In this document: in pieces, positions 46,025 to 56,300 of the stretch
How positions within the stretch are numbered: the first letter of the stretch is position 1
How the letters are laid out: each line of letters opens with the position of its first letter
Assembly (NCBI RefSeq): GCF_000374425.1
Contig: NZ_KB894353.1
Coordinates: 227,581-291,580 of the forward strand
Source of the DNA: Acinetobacter tjernbergiae DSM 14971 = CIP 107465
Lineage (GTDB): Bacteria > Pseudomonadota > Gammaproteobacteria > Pseudomonadales > Moraxellaceae
Direction: 5' to 3'
Length of the DNA: 64,000 nt
Notes under the pieces: generated by a model
The model's input: only the letters and a program-made list of their open reading frames with translations
What the model was told of the DNA's origin: nothing
Database searches by the model: none
Program-made: the position numbers and the translations under genes

Positions 46025-46876
46025 ATGTCTGTCGGTACTATTGTTGTCTTAGCACTTTTAGCTTTTATTGGTACAACTATTTTTAAAGGGGTTCGTATTG
46101 TTCCCCAAGGTTATAAATGGATTGTGCAACGTTTAGGTAAATACCATACCACTTTAGGTCCTGGTCTGAATTTTGTTATTCCTTATATTGATGAAGTGGC
46201 TTATAAAATCACGACCAAAGATATTGTTTTAGATATTCCATCACAAGAAGTGATTACCCGAGACAATGCCGTATTAGTGATGAATGCCGTTGCCTATATC
46301 AATTTAACCACACCTGAAAAAGCTGTGTATGGGATTGAAAACTATATCTGGGCGATTCAAAATCTAGTTCAGACTTCACTACGATCAATTGTCGGTGAAA
46401 TGGATTTGGATGATGCTTTATCTTCACGTGATCATATTAAAGCAAAATTAAAAGCTGCCATTTCTGATGATATTTCAGATTGGGGCATCACCCTTAAAAC
46501 AGTTGAAATTCAAGATATTCAGCCATCTCACACAATGCAAGCGGCAATGGAAGAACAAGCGGCGGCTGAACGTCAACGTCGTGCTGCCGTAACCAAAGCA
46601 GATGGTGAAAAACAAGCAGCTATCTTGAGCGCAGAAGGTCGTTTGGAAGCCTCTCGTCGTGATGCCGAAGCACAAGTAGTACTTGCTGAAGCGTCTCAAC
46701 GTGCCATTGAAATGGTAACGAGTGCTGTTGGTGACAAAGAAATCCCTGTCGCTTACTTACTCGGTGAGCAATATGTGAAAGCGATGCAGGATCTATCTAA
46801 ATCAAGCAACGCAAAAACTGTGGTACTTCCAGCAGATGTACTCAATGCAATTCGTGGAATTATGGGTAAACACTAA
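46025..46876 (+). CDS. SPFH/Band-7 membrane protein (stomatin/QmcA-like)
   Basis: A 283-aa protein with one N-terminal membrane helix, the SPFH domain (GVRIVPQGYKWIVQRLGKYHTTLGPGLNFVIPYIDEVAYKITTKDIVLDIPSQEVITRDN...VNAVAYINL) and a long charged helix (AMEEQAAAERQRRAAVTKADGEKQAAILSAEGRLEASRRDAEAQVVLAEASQRA) for oligomer formation. It scaffolds membrane microdomains and quality-control proteases. GAGGG precedes the ATG. Operon with nfeD. Confidence 0.93.
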   Translation: MSVGTIVVLALLAFIGTTIFKGVRIVPQGYKWIVQRLGKYHTTLGPGLNFVIPYIDEVAYKITTKDIVLDIPSQEVITRDNAVLVMNAVAYINLTTPEKAVYGIENYIWAIQNLVQTSLRSIVGEMDLDDALSSRDHIKAKLKAAISDDISDWGITLKTVEIQDIQPSHTMQAAMEEQAAAERQRRAAVTKADGEKQAAILSAEGRLEASRRDAEAQVVLAEASQRAIEMVTSAVGDKEIPVAYLLGEQYVKAMQDLSKSSNAKTVVLPADVLNAIRGIMGKH

Positions 46877-46889
46877 CTGTTACTTCTAA

Positions 46890-46921
46890 AAATAAAAGCA
46901 GCGATAATGCTGCTTTTATTT
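46890..46921. terminator. Bidirectional terminator, SPFH gene / YjbR gene
   Basis: AAATAAAAGCAGC (46890-46902), GATAAT, GCTGCTTTTATTT (46909-46921) is a perfect 13-bp stem between convergent genes. Confidence 0.85.
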
Positions 46922-47289
46922 TAACGATTCAAAATCAATTTTCGATCTTTGACTGGTAGCTGTTTTACGATCAAATCATAAGAATCTTGAATGAGATCCT
47001 GAACTAAATCAGCTGTGATATCTGAATTACTGGCAATCGAAATCCAATGCTTTTTATTCATATGATAACCCGCTGAAATTGAGGCATAGAGTTCTTGATA
47101 TTCTAGACTTTTTTCAGGCTTACATTTTACAGTGATGATCAATTTTCCTGAGTAAGAACCAATCAACATAAACATCTTGTCAAAAATTTTAAACACTTCA
47201 CAATCTGGACCAAAAGGTTGTGACTGGATCGAAAAAGCAAGTGTTTGTCCATACTCCAGTGCCAATTGTTCTAGTTGATCTTCATTCAT
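46921..47289 (-). CDS. MmcQ/YjbR family protein
   Basis: A 122-aa CyaY-like fold protein. QTLAFSIQSQPFGPDCEVFKIFDKMFMLIGSYSGKLIITVKCKPEKSLEYQELYASISAGYHMNKKHWISIASNSDITADLVQDLIQDSYDLIVKQLPVKDR is the whole YjbR domain ('pfg.d..v.kv.gKmFal.......l.vK..pe....l....i.pgyhmnkkhWisv'). Members are described as DNA-binding; the cell role is unknown. Confidence 0.92.
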   Translation of the reverse strand: MNEDQLEQLALEYGQTLAFSIQSQPFGPDCEVFKIFDKMFMLIGSYSGKLIITVKCKPEKSLEYQELYASISAGYHMNKKHWISIASNSDITADLVQDLIQDSYDLIVKQLPVKDRKLILNR

Positions 47290-47364
47290 AAAACCGTATC
47301 CTATTGTTATGAATACTTATAAAAATATTTCGTTGCTATAAATAAACTTTGAATTATTTTCTAT

Positions 47365-47685
47365 TCATTCTTTCTCAAATCTGAGCTGATCATAAAATAC
47401 CTCAAACTCAGTTTTACCATCTTGTGCTGCAATACCCCAAGGTATTTCAGTCGTGATTATGCAACGCTTTCGCCCATCGGATTCAACCCATATGCGAATA
47501 ATTTCGCAAGCAATCACTCCTTGTTGTGGATAATGGCTCATTTCATGTAAGTTTTGATCTGTAAATATAGGTACTTTATCAATAAACAACCATTCTCGAT
47601 TTGAACTATCTGTTAATACGCACTCAACCCAACCAGGAAAAGAGGAATCTACAAATCGAACGATCTGAACATTGAGCATGTACAT
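47365..47685 (-). CDS. Small hypothetical protein
   Basis: A 106-aa soluble, beta-rich protein: VQIVRFVDSSFPGWVECVLTDSSNREWLFIDKVPIFTDQNL, then GVIACEIIRIWVESDGRKRCIITTEIPWGIAAQDGKTEFEVFYDQL. I do not recognise a named family. ATG 47685 has AGGTGG six bases ahead. It lies in line with the YjbR gene downstream (75 bases). Confidence 0.65.
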   Translation of the reverse strand: MYMLNVQIVRFVDSSFPGWVECVLTDSSNREWLFIDKVPIFTDQNLHEMSHYPQQGVIACEIIRIWVESDGRKRCIITTEIPWGIAAQDGKTEFEVFYDQLRFEKE

Positions 47686-47780
47686 CACATTCCACCTAAA
47701 TCAAACTGTAAAAATTCGACAAATACCTCAATCTTGAAAATACTTATTAATTCCTAAGCCCCTAGATTATAGAGCATATC

Positions 47781-48692
47781 TTAGCTTTTCCGTGCTAACA
47801 AGAATTGTGAAATCTCAACTAATTCTTTGGCATCATCACCAAAATATGCCAATGCTTCAAAGGCTTGATCATGTAAATTTTGGGCATAAGCTTGAGCCTG
47901 TTGCAAGCCCATCAATGCGGGATAAGTAGATTTTTGTACTTGCTCGTCTTTACCTGCAGTTTTACCTAAAATTTCAGTGCTTGCCGTAATATCTAAAATA
48001 TCATCTTGAACTTGGAAAGCTAAACCAATGCTTTGTCCAAATTGACGTAGTTTAGGAATTGCCTGATCCGTCCCTGCAAAAATTGTCACAGCACCCATCA
48101 TAATTGCCGCTTGAATCAATGCACCCGTTTTATTACGGTGAATATTTTCTAATTCAGTTTGATCAACTTGTTTGCCTTCAGCCTGCAAATCTAAGACCTG
48201 ACCACTGACCATTCTCGAACTGGCTGTCGCTAAAATCTGCATTTGTTTCAAGACAACTGCTGCATCTGTGCCCTGTCCCTGTTCATCAAACAAACGGCTT
48301 CCCAAAATCTCAAATGCCATTGACTGCAAAATATCGCCTGCCAATAATGCTGTATTCTCACCAAATGCAACATGACACGTTGGCTGACCACGGCGAAGCA
48401 AATCATTGTCCATACATGGCAAATCATCATGCGCCAACGAGTAACAGTGAATTAACTCAACAGCAACAGCAGCACGACGCGCCGCCGCAAAATTGTGGTT
48501 CGACTGTAACGAAGCTGCTGCGTAGCATAACGCTGGACGGACACGTTTCCCCCCCAACATCACCGCATGATGAACGGCTGACTTTAATGGTTCAGGAATG
48601 GAAAATGCAGCCAATGCTGTCAATAAATCTTGTTGAATACGTTGTTGAGCTTGTTGTAGAACATCCGCATTAACTTGAGAAATAGATGACAC
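47781..48692 (-). CDS. ispA: Farnesyl-diphosphate synthase (polyprenyl synthetase)
   Basis: A 303-aa short-chain prenyltransferase that makes geranyl and farnesyl diphosphate from IPP and DMAPP. GGKRVRPALCYAAA, the first Asp-rich motif SLAHDDLPCMDNDLLRRGQPTCH (DDx4D, the bacterial FPPS form) and the second, QVQDDILDITASTEILGKTAGKDEQVQKSTYP, are present. There is no ATG near the N-terminus. The GTG at 48692 with GAGG five bases ahead is the likely start, giving MSSISQVNADVL. A TTG at 48725 would add 11 residues. Confidence 0.94.
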   Translation of the reverse strand: MSSISQVNADVLQQAQQRIQQDLLTALAAFSIPEPLKSAVHHAVMLGGKRVRPALCYAAASLQSNHNFAAARRAAVAVELIHCYSLAHDDLPCMDNDLLRRGQPTCHVAFGENTALLAGDILQSMAFEILGSRLFDEQGQGTDAAVVLKQMQILATASSRMVSGQVLDLQAEGKQVDQTELENIHRNKTGALIQAAIMMGAVTIFAGTDQAIPKLRQFGQSIGLAFQVQDDILDITASTEILGKTAGKDEQVQKSTYPALMGLQQAQAYAQNLHDQAFEALAYFGDDAKELVEISQFLLARKS

Positions 48693-48808
48693 GATTGCCT
48701 CGGGAAATTTTAATGAAAGGATCAACTGACAAGAAAATGCCAGAATGACAACATCATAACATCATTTATTTAGAGAAATTGTTTTTGTGTTTTGAATAAC
48801 TTCAAAAT

Positions 48809-48836
48809 AATAAAGCCTTCAAATGAAGGCTTTATT
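48809..48836 (-). terminator. Terminator of prpF
   Basis: AATAAAGCCTTC (48809-48820), AAAT, GAAGGCTTTATT (48825-48836) is a perfect 12-bp stem, 20 bases after the prpF stop on the minus strand. Confidence 0.85.
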
Positions 48837-48855
48837 CACGGGATTAAATTAGCAT

Positions 48856-50043
48856 TTAGAAAGTATCACCCGGTACACGAACCCAACCTTCCATCAAAAC
48901 ACGTGCACTACGACTCATGATTGCTTTTTTCACAGCCCATTTACCATTGATGAATTCTGCTTGAGCGCCGACACGTAAAGTGCCTGATGGATGACCAAAA
49001 CGAACTGCTTCACGTTCGCCACCCCCTGCTGCTAAATTCACTAAAGTACCCGGAATAGCTGCTGCCGTTCCAATCGCCACGGCTGCTGTACCCATCATAG
49101 CATGATGTAATTTGCCCATAGACAATGCACGTACCAATAAATCAACATCTGTTGCCTCAACAGTTTTGCCACTTGAAGAGGTGTAGCTTTTTGGTTTTGA
49201 AACAAATGCAATTTTAGGCGTATGCTGACGTGCAGCAGCTTCCGAAATGTCTTTGATCAAACCCATATGTACTGCACCATAAGCACGAATTTTTTCAAAA
49301 CGAGCTAAAGCTGCGGCATCGCCATTGATATGATCTTGTAATTCTGTCCCTTGATAACCAATATCTTCAGCATTCAAGAAAATCGTTGGAATACCTGCAT
49401 TAATAAATGTCGCTTGGAATGTTCCAACATCTGGAACCACCAATTGATCAACAACATTTCCTGTAGGAAACATATCCCCACCCTCTTCACCATCATCGGC
49501 AGGGTCTAAAAATTCAATTTGAACTTCTGCTGCGGGGAAAGTCACCCCATCTAATTCAAAATCACCGGTTTCCTGAACTTGACCATTGGTCACAGGGACA
49601 TGTGCAATAATGGTTTTTTGAATATTCTTTTGCCAAATGCGTACCGTACAAATTCCATTTTCAGGAATTCGATCAGCATCAACTAAACCATTTGAAATAG
49701 CAAAGGAGCCTACAGCTGCTGTCAGATTGCCACAGTTACCACTCCAATCGACAAAAGCTTGATCAATCGAAACTTGTCCAAATAAATAGTCTACATCATG
49801 TTCTGGTTCTGAGCTTTTTGTCAAAATTACCGTTTTACTGGTACTTGAAGTTGCACCGCCCATACCATCAATCTGTTTACCATATGGATCAGGACTTCCA
49901 ATCACACGTAACAGAAGTTGATCTCGTGCTTTGCCTGCAATTTGTGCAGCTTGTGGTAAATCATTTAGATTGAAAAAGACACCCTTACTCGTGCCACCAC
50001 GCATATAGGTTGCAGGGACTTTAATTTGTGGTACTGAACTCAT
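48856..50043 (-). CDS. prpF: PrpF family isomerase (2-methylaconitate cis-trans isomerase)
   Basis: A 395-aa DapF-like fold protein. KVPATYMRGGTSKGVFFNLNDLP, GSPDPYGKQIDGMGGATSSTSKTVIL and VDWSGNCGNLTAAVGSFAI (active-site Cys in the GNCGNL loop) are the PrpF signatures. PrpF works with AcnD in the 2-methylcitrate cycle of propionate breakdown. Here no prpBC/acnD gene is adjacent, so it could instead be a paralogue acting on another unsaturated tricarboxylate such as 4-oxalomesaconate. It has its own terminator. Confidence 0.9.
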   Translation of the reverse strand: MSSVPQIKVPATYMRGGTSKGVFFNLNDLPQAAQIAGKARDQLLLRVIGSPDPYGKQIDGMGGATSSTSKTVILTKSSEPEHDVDYLFGQVSIDQAFVDWSGNCGNLTAAVGSFAISNGLVDADRIPENGICTVRIWQKNIQKTIIAHVPVTNGQVQETGDFELDGVTFPAAEVQIEFLDPADDGEEGGDMFPTGNVVDQLVVPDVGTFQATFINAGIPTIFLNAEDIGYQGTELQDHINGDAAALARFEKIRAYGAVHMGLIKDISEAAARQHTPKIAFVSKPKSYTSSSGKTVEATDVDLLVRALSMGKLHHAMMGTAAVAIGTAAAIPGTLVNLAAGGGEREAVRFGHPSGTLRVGAQAEFINGKWAVKKAIMSRSARVLMEGWVRVPGDTF

Positions 50044-50411
50044 GTCAATTTCATCCTTTTATCATGTTCTTGGTCAAGTAGATTGTGAGCTTAAATTATC
50101 GTACAGTCATCTGAAATGCCATACGACTATACGATTAAAGTAAAGCAGAATGGATAAAGCTCGTTCGCTATATTGAGTAAAACTAAATGACTTAACAATG
50201 GCACTAACATAAAGAAGTCTCGTTTAAAAAACAAAAATAGGATTTATCTGCATAAAAACCAAACACCTCACAGTTTACTATTCGTTCAAATATCAGATTT
50301 TAAATAACTTTTAAAAACTACTTTCCAGTCATAGCCAAGCTGTACTTTTACTAGGCTAAAACCTTGCAATCTATTAGAATATTCCACTTATTTTCCGTCG
50401 AGCTCAGTCCT
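50044..50411. other. Divergent intergenic region prpF / permease
   Basis: About 370 bases containing promoters for both divergent genes. CATACGACTATACG near 50120 hints at a short symmetrical site, but I see no convincing operator or ORF. Confidence 0.4.
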
Positions 50412-51770
50412 TTGAACAACGATTCCTCTCAACTTCAGCGTGGACTTAAAAACCGCCATATTCAGCTCATCGCGATGGGTGGAGCTATTGGTACGGGCTT
50501 ATTTTTAGGTTCTGCGCAAGTCATCCAGTCTGCTGGACCATCCATTATTTTAGGTTATGCAATTGGCGGTCTAATTGCATTTCTCATCATGCGTCAACTC
50601 GGTGAAATGATCGTTGAAGAACCTGTTGCGGGTTCATTTAGTCATTTTGCTCACCGTTATTGGGGGAAGTTTCCAGGTTTTTTATCAGGTTGGAATTATT
50701 GGGTACTCTATATTTTAGTTGCAATGACTGAATTAACAGCTGTCGGTAAATATATCAATTATTGGTGGCCCCAAATTCCAGCTTGGCAATCTGTATTATT
50801 TTTCTTTGTGATTATTACAGCAATTAACTTAACCAATGTTAAATTTTATGGTGAATCAGAATTTTGGTTAGCCATCATTAAAGTCACCGCTGTTGTGGCC
50901 ATGATTTTATTTGGTTTATTCTTGCTTTTCACGGCTGATGCAAACTCAACCGCATCATTTAGTAACCTTTGGACACATGGTGGATTTTTCCCAAATGGTT
51001 TCGATGGTTTGTTCTATATGCTTGCCTTTATTATGTTTGCCTTTGGCGGAATCGAATTGATTGGTATGGCTGCGGCAGAAGCAAATGAGCCAAAGAAAAC
51101 AATACCTAAAGCGATTAACCAAGTTGTAGTGCGTATTTTAGTTTTCTATATTGGCTCTTTAGCAATCCTATTATCACTTGTGCCTTGGAACCAACTTGAT
51201 TTAGGTGGTTTAGACAAGAGCCCATTTGTGATGATTTTTAGTCAAATGGGGATTGGTTGGGCGGCTCATTTACTCAATTTTGTTATTCTGACTGCGGCAT
51301 TATCGGTATATAACAGTGGTATGTTCGCCAACAGCCGTATGCTTTTTGGTTTGGCACAACAAGGCAATGCACCCAAGGTCTTCGCCAAAGTAAATAAACA
51401 AGGTGTACCAGTTCCAGCAGTTTTACTTTCTGCTTTATTAATCTTTGGCTGTGTGATTTTGAATTATAAAGTCCCAGAAGAAGCACTTAGTCATTTAATG
51501 TATGTGGTCGTTGGTGCTTTAGTTTTAAACTGGGCAATGATCACATTAACGCATTTAAAATTTAAAGCCATGGTCAAAGAGAATAATTTAAAGACAAACT
51601 TCCCTGCTTTATGGTCACCGTTTGGTAACTATTTAGTTTTAGCTTTCATTGGCGTTGTTTTATACATTATGTGGCAGCAAGGTTTCAAAGAATCTGTGCT
51701 GATGATTCCAATTTGGATCACATTGATGTTTATGCTATATAAAGTTTTAAATCTTAGAACAAAAGACTAA
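50412..51770 (+). CDS. aroP: Aromatic amino acid permease (AroP/PheP-like, APC family)
   Basis: A 452-aa proton-coupled transporter with twelve membrane helices. RGLKNRHIQLIAMGGAIGTGLFLGSAQVIQSAGPSIILGYAIGGLIAFLIMRQLGEMIVEEPVAGSFSHFAHRYWG follows E. coli AroP almost residue for residue, and AALSVYNSGMFANSRMLFGLAQQGNAPK is the second hallmark. Uptake of Phe/Tyr/Trp is the likely role. No ATG is available; TTG 50412 (MNNDSSQLQRGLKNRH) fits the family length, and TTG 50364 is a longer alternative. Confidence 0.88.
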   Translation: MNNDSSQLQRGLKNRHIQLIAMGGAIGTGLFLGSAQVIQSAGPSIILGYAIGGLIAFLIMRQLGEMIVEEPVAGSFSHFAHRYWGKFPGFLSGWNYWVLYILVAMTELTAVGKYINYWWPQIPAWQSVLFFFVIITAINLTNVKFYGESEFWLAIIKVTAVVAMILFGLFLLFTADANSTASFSNLWTHGGFFPNGFDGLFYMLAFIMFAFGGIELIGMAAAEANEPKKTIPKAINQVVVRILVFYIGSLAILLSLVPWNQLDLGGLDKSPFVMIFSQMGIGWAAHLLNFVILTAALSVYNSGMFANSRMLFGLAQQGNAPKVFAKVNKQGVPVPAVLLSALLIFGCVILNYKVPEEALSHLMYVVVGALVLNWAMITLTHLKFKAMVKENNLKTNFPALWSPFGNYLVLAFIGVVLYIMWQQGFKESVLMIPIWITLMFMLYKVLNLRTKD

Positions 51771-51795
51771 GCATTTGATCGGTTTAATTAAAAAG

Positions 51796-51820
51796 TGATT
51801 GCTTCGGCAATCATTTTTTT
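51796..51820 (+). terminator. Terminator of the permease gene
   Basis: TGATTGC, TTCG tetraloop, GCAATCA, then seven T. It lies 25 bases after the stop codon and just before the tRNA gene. Confidence 0.88.
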
Positions 51821-51840
51821 GTTTATAATCAGAAAATTAT

Positions 51841-51916
51841 GCGCTTATAGCTTAACTGGATAGAGCAGTTGCCTCCTAAGCGACCGACGTGGGTTCGAGT
51901 CCCGCTGAGCGCACCA
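51841..51916 (+). tRNA. tRNA-Arg (anticodon CCT)
   Basis: A 76-base cloverleaf with encoded CCA. Acceptor GCGCTTA pairs with TGAGCGC (one G-T), D arm GCTTAACTGGATAGAGC, anticodon arm GTTGC-CTCCTAA-GCGAC (anticodon CCT, reads AGG) and T arm GTGGGTTCGAGTCCCGC. Its 3' end is the probable integration site of the island that follows. The gene remains complete. Confidence 0.95.
51890..51916 (+). other. Probable attachment site (attL) in the tRNA-Arg 3' end
   Basis: The T-arm-to-CCA part of the tRNA is where P4-type integrases recombine. An integrase gene lies 176 bases downstream and reads away from the tRNA. The matching direct repeat at the far end of the island is not in this window, so the exact crossover cannot be set. 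Confidence 0.55.
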
Positions 51917-52040
51917 TTTTATAGTCTAATTCAGTATCTATATGGTATACAACACGAAAAAAATCAATATAAATTAATATTTTAATTAATATAAAAGTTA
52001 ATAACTGTCTCTATTGATCTACCAAAATCCATGTTTCTTT

Positions 52041-52078
52041 ACGGTAATTTATACGGTAAACTCGTTTTACCGTATAAA
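52041..52078. promoter_or_regulatory. Inverted repeat between tRNA and integrase
   Basis: TTTATACGGTAAA (52048-52060), CTCGT, TTTACCGTATAAA (52066-52078) is a perfect repeat with 13-bp arms, and another ACGGTAA lies at 52041-52047. It ends 14 bases before the integrase start. It may be an operator of int or arm-type sites for the integrase or AlpA. A related TACGGT-GTT-ACCGTA lies at 63945-63959. Confidence 0.6.
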
Positions 52079-52092
52079 CTGATACCGCAAAA

Positions 52093-53313
52093 ATGCCAAA
52101 AGTTGTTGTACCACTTACAGATACCAAAATAAAAAAGACCAAAGCTGATCCTGAAAACATACAAAAGCTATCTGATGGAAAAGGCTTATTTTTAATGATT
52201 ACCAAGAATGGAGAAAAATTCTGGCGTTTTGACTATGCTCGTCCTTATACAAAGAAACGTAACTCTATAAGCTTTGGTAATTACCCTATCATTGGTTTGG
52301 CAGAAGCAAGGCAACGACGTGATGACGCTCGTACATTACTTGCTCAGAACATTGATCCCCAAGTAGAGAAATTAAGAATTGAGAATGAGATTCTAAATGC
52401 AAATAAGAATATATTCTCCACTGTAGCTCTAGAATGGGCAACAAAGCAGAATTTTGCTGAGGCTACAGTTAAAGGACAACAACGTTTATTTGAAGTGATT
52501 TTCAAACATATTGGCAGGATTCCTATCCATGAACTAAAGCCAATGGATATTTTAAATATTTGTCGTATTTACGAAAAAGAAGGCAAACATGAAACAGCAA
52601 AGAAGGTAAAAACTAAATGTGGTCAAATTTTCCGTTACGCTGTCTCATTAGGCTTATGTGAACGTGATGTAACACAAGATTTAAGAGGGGTTTTAACTAC
52701 ACCTGAGATTAAACATATGGCAGCAATCACAGATCCAAATGAGTTTGCAAAGCTTCTAAATGATCTAGATCATTATAATGGTTCAGTTATCACGCAATAT
52801 GCTTTGCGTATTGCTCCTCTAGTCTTTGTTCGCCCTGGTGAATTACGTCATGCAAAATGGGCAGATATAGACTTAGAAAAAAATCGTTGGGAATACACAC
52901 CACCTAAAACCAAGAAAAAAACAGGTGTATCGCATATCGTCCCCTTATCCACTCAAGTCATCCAAATGCTGAAAGAGCTTGCTGAAATTACTCAGGCAAA
53001 CAGCGCATACGTTTTCCCTTCTCTTACTTCATGGCAACGCCCGATGTCAGAAAATACAGTTAATCAGGCATTACGTCGCTTAGGCTATACATCAGAAGAA
53101 GCTTGTGGACATGGTTTCAGAGCATCCGCCAGAACTATTTTGGAGGAGGTACTTGAGTACCCTGTTGAATGGATTGAGCAACAACTAGCTCATAAAGTCA
53201 GAGATATGCATGGAACTGCTTACAATCGCACCAAGCATTTAGAGAAGCGTAGTGCAATGTTGCAGGCTTGGGCAGATTATTGTGAGAATATTAAACTTAA
53301 TTCAATTAAATAA
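52093..53313 (+). CDS. P4-type tyrosine integrase
   Basis: A 406-aa site-specific recombinase. N-terminal DUF4102 arm-binding domain (LSDGKGLFLMITKNGEKFWRFDYARPYTKKRNSISFGNYPIIGLAEARQRRDDARTLLAQNIDP), a core-binding SAM-like domain (about 108-205) and the catalytic domain. Catalytic residues: R247 (VRPGELRHAKW), H340-G-F-R343, H367 and nucleophile Y377 (GTAYNRTKH). It inserts and, with a directionality factor, excises the island at the adjacent tRNA-Arg. It is intact and probably active. Confidence 0.95.
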   Translation: MPKVVVPLTDTKIKKTKADPENIQKLSDGKGLFLMITKNGEKFWRFDYARPYTKKRNSISFGNYPIIGLAEARQRRDDARTLLAQNIDPQVEKLRIENEILNANKNIFSTVALEWATKQNFAEATVKGQQRLFEVIFKHIGRIPIHELKPMDILNICRIYEKEGKHETAKKVKTKCGQIFRYAVSLGLCERDVTQDLRGVLTTPEIKHMAAITDPNEFAKLLNDLDHYNGSVITQYALRIAPLVFVRPGELRHAKWADIDLEKNRWEYTPPKTKKKTGVSHIVPLSTQVIQMLKELAEITQANSAYVFPSLTSWQRPMSENTVNQALRRLGYTSEEACGHGFRASARTILEEVLEYPVEWIEQQLAHKVRDMHGTAYNRTKHLEKRSAMLQAWADYCENIKLNSIK

Positions 53314-53363
53314 ACTGGTGCTTATCTTTTTAATAAAAGACTTATAAAGTACTACTTATAAAA

Positions 53364-56300
53364 TTAATCCTCTAGGACAGGCTCTGTCTTAGTTGTCCAA
53401 ATACTACCATCTATATAATTGTTATCAAAAGATAAAAAGCTATTGAAATTTAACTTGCCATAGAAATCATAATTGTATTCTGTAAAAAGTTTTTTATCAC
53501 CACCTATTAACCAAATCAATCTATAATCATTTTCTTCTAACCAATTATCAAGTATATCTTTTCTGCATAAAGCAAAACTAGAACCACTTTCATCAACACT
53601 TGGATCTTGAAAAACAATTCGCCCTGAAGAATCAATCCAATTATTAACAGACAAAGCTTTTCTCTTTAAACCTAATGAATGAATGAATTGTGGTGAAGGA
53701 AGAAAAAAATTTATGCCATCTTTAACAGAAGCATCATTAGTACTACCTTCATATTCATATTTTGAGATTGGAGAAAAGGCTTCTAAATTCTCATCTATAT
53801 GCTCCAATCTACATCCAAAACCTTCAGATAAATCATTTAGATAATCATCTACACAAGGGTGCCAACAATGCTCACCTAGAAAAGAATGATATCCTATTCG
53901 TAGCGTTTCAATTAAATCAGGATTACAAAGTTCCTGCCCCAAGACCTTTTGTTTAAAATCAGAAAAAAATTGATTAGATATAATAACTGGATTAATTCTA
54001 TACCAAAAATCCTGAGATGGAATTTCATCTTTATTTACTTTTGGCTCTTTTCTAAATTTCACAAAACCAGCTAAAGCATACCAACTTATATCGCATTCAT
54101 CTTTTACTATAAGAGCTTTATTAAACTGCGGTAAGTTCTTTTCAGTCCAAAGCCATTCCTGTAATTCATTTATCTTATTGCTCGTAGCAAAGTTTATTGA
54201 AATTGGTTGCCACCATGTAGTAGTGTTATTTATTGACCAACCATCATCTCCTGTTCTTCTAATCAATAATGTTGGATCGATATCTCTTACACCAAGTTGC
54301 CACCCCCCAAAAAAATCAGTAGAAACTGCTTCAGGGAAACGACTATCGGGCTTCACTTGGAAGCTATCTGTTAAATAGGCTAAATATTCATGATAAGCAA
54401 TCCATTGATATTTTTTACCGATTCGCTCTATCAAAGGTCTACTTCCGCCATTAGAAGATAAGTTTCTATCAAATGATTTAAATAACTCATCACTCCAACC
54501 AAGCTGCATTGCTCTAAAATAAATCCATCGCTGAGCTTGCTTTTTTGATTGCATCACAATTTCGAAATTAGATAATTTAAATACCCATTTAGCTCTAATT
54601 TGTTGCAATGAATTAAATTTATCTTTGTTATTTTCTAAAAATAACTGTATTTTTGTTTTCTCATTTTTTTTATTTTTTTTATTAAAATTAATAATTTCAT
54701 TAGGTTCTGGATTCGGATCAAGAACAATCTGCTTTGTTCTATTATTAGAAATTTCTTCCAAAATTTTATCAAAATTTAAAGATTTCCATAATTTAGATTC
54801 TTCTAATTTTTTCATCAAAAGATAATCTGCTTCTTCCAAAATCAAAGCTTCCAACTCAGTAGCTAAATTTGCAGGTAATTCTTTTGCAAATTTTATTTTC
54901 TCATCTAATCCTACCCTCATATCCTCTATATCTAATTCAGTACAAGTAACTTCATCAATAGCTCTCATGCTGTAGCAATAAAAATCTGACATAGAACTCA
55001 TAACAGAGTGATAAATCTCATTTTTATCTTGATCAGCAATATTCAGAACATGAACAGGGTCTTTTAAAGCCCATTTCTGCTTATAAGGTGGTAAAAAATA
55101 TTCTCTTTTTATATCAATAGGAAGACTTTGTTTATGTTCTGCATAAAGCAATATACTGACAATACAGTCCCTTAATAGAACATGTGGATATGGATATTTA
55201 TCTTTAAAGTGATGTTCTATAATCCACTTACTTATTTTAGATGTATAAGAGTTATCTTGAAGATTTGTCAAAACCCCATAGACAATAGCGTAAACTCTTT
55301 CATTAATATAAGGGTCATTTGTTTCATAAAAATTTTCAAGAAATAAGATAATTCTCTCTGGAATAAAGCAAAGCAAATGAGTAACTGCCTTAGTTACCTC
55401 ATCTCGTAGCTTTCTATTTGTAGTTGATGTTATCCAAGTTAATGCTATAGAACACAAATAGAGCCTTTCTTCTTCTGCTAAAGCAATCTCTTTGCTCAAA
55501 GCCCATTCTATTAATGCTCTAAGGTTGGACTCTGTTTCATGTTCCTCTTCAACTTCATCAGCATATGCCACATAAGTTGACCAATAAGAGTCTCTTGAAG
55601 AGAGAGACATATTTTTAAGCCAATCATTTAAGAAAACTGCATTCAATTTATGAGTAGGTTCTGTTGCTAATGCAAATAAAATATTTATCCTATGATCTTC
55701 ATAACACTTGTTAGGAATTTGGTGAAAAATTTCTATTGTTCTATCAGTGAATGAACTTGTGCTTCGACTTATTAAGGTCTTAACAAAAATCTCTTTAAAA
55801 AAATAATAGTTTAGAATTTCAATAGGAAAATAGTCAATCAACTCAGTTTTAAATTCATCAGCTATGATAATATTAAGTGCAGACCAGATACCTAAAAATT
55901 TAAAGCTGTTCGGTTTTGATTTTAGAATTTGGAAATTATAATTTTCATAAAGTGCTACTTCTAGTTCAGGTATACTTTTTATGCCAGCCATTATGCTAAT
56001 AGCAATTAAGTAATCACTAAACCTTTCAAAAGTAAAACGAACGACCACATTATGATTCGTTTGACCATCTACTCCATTATACTCAATATCTTCAGATATC
56101 AGTCCTTCTTCTAGCATCAAATCATATAAACATTTATCTGAACCATTACGTGAGTCTACACTATTAATTAATTCAAATGCTTCTTCAAATTTTAGCCCAT
56201 AAATATTATCTGGAAACAGTTTTTCTGCTAACCGCAGCAAGGCATTATAAATAACCTTTTCATGCGGTCTATATCCCTTAACTTTAGAAATTTTATTTTG

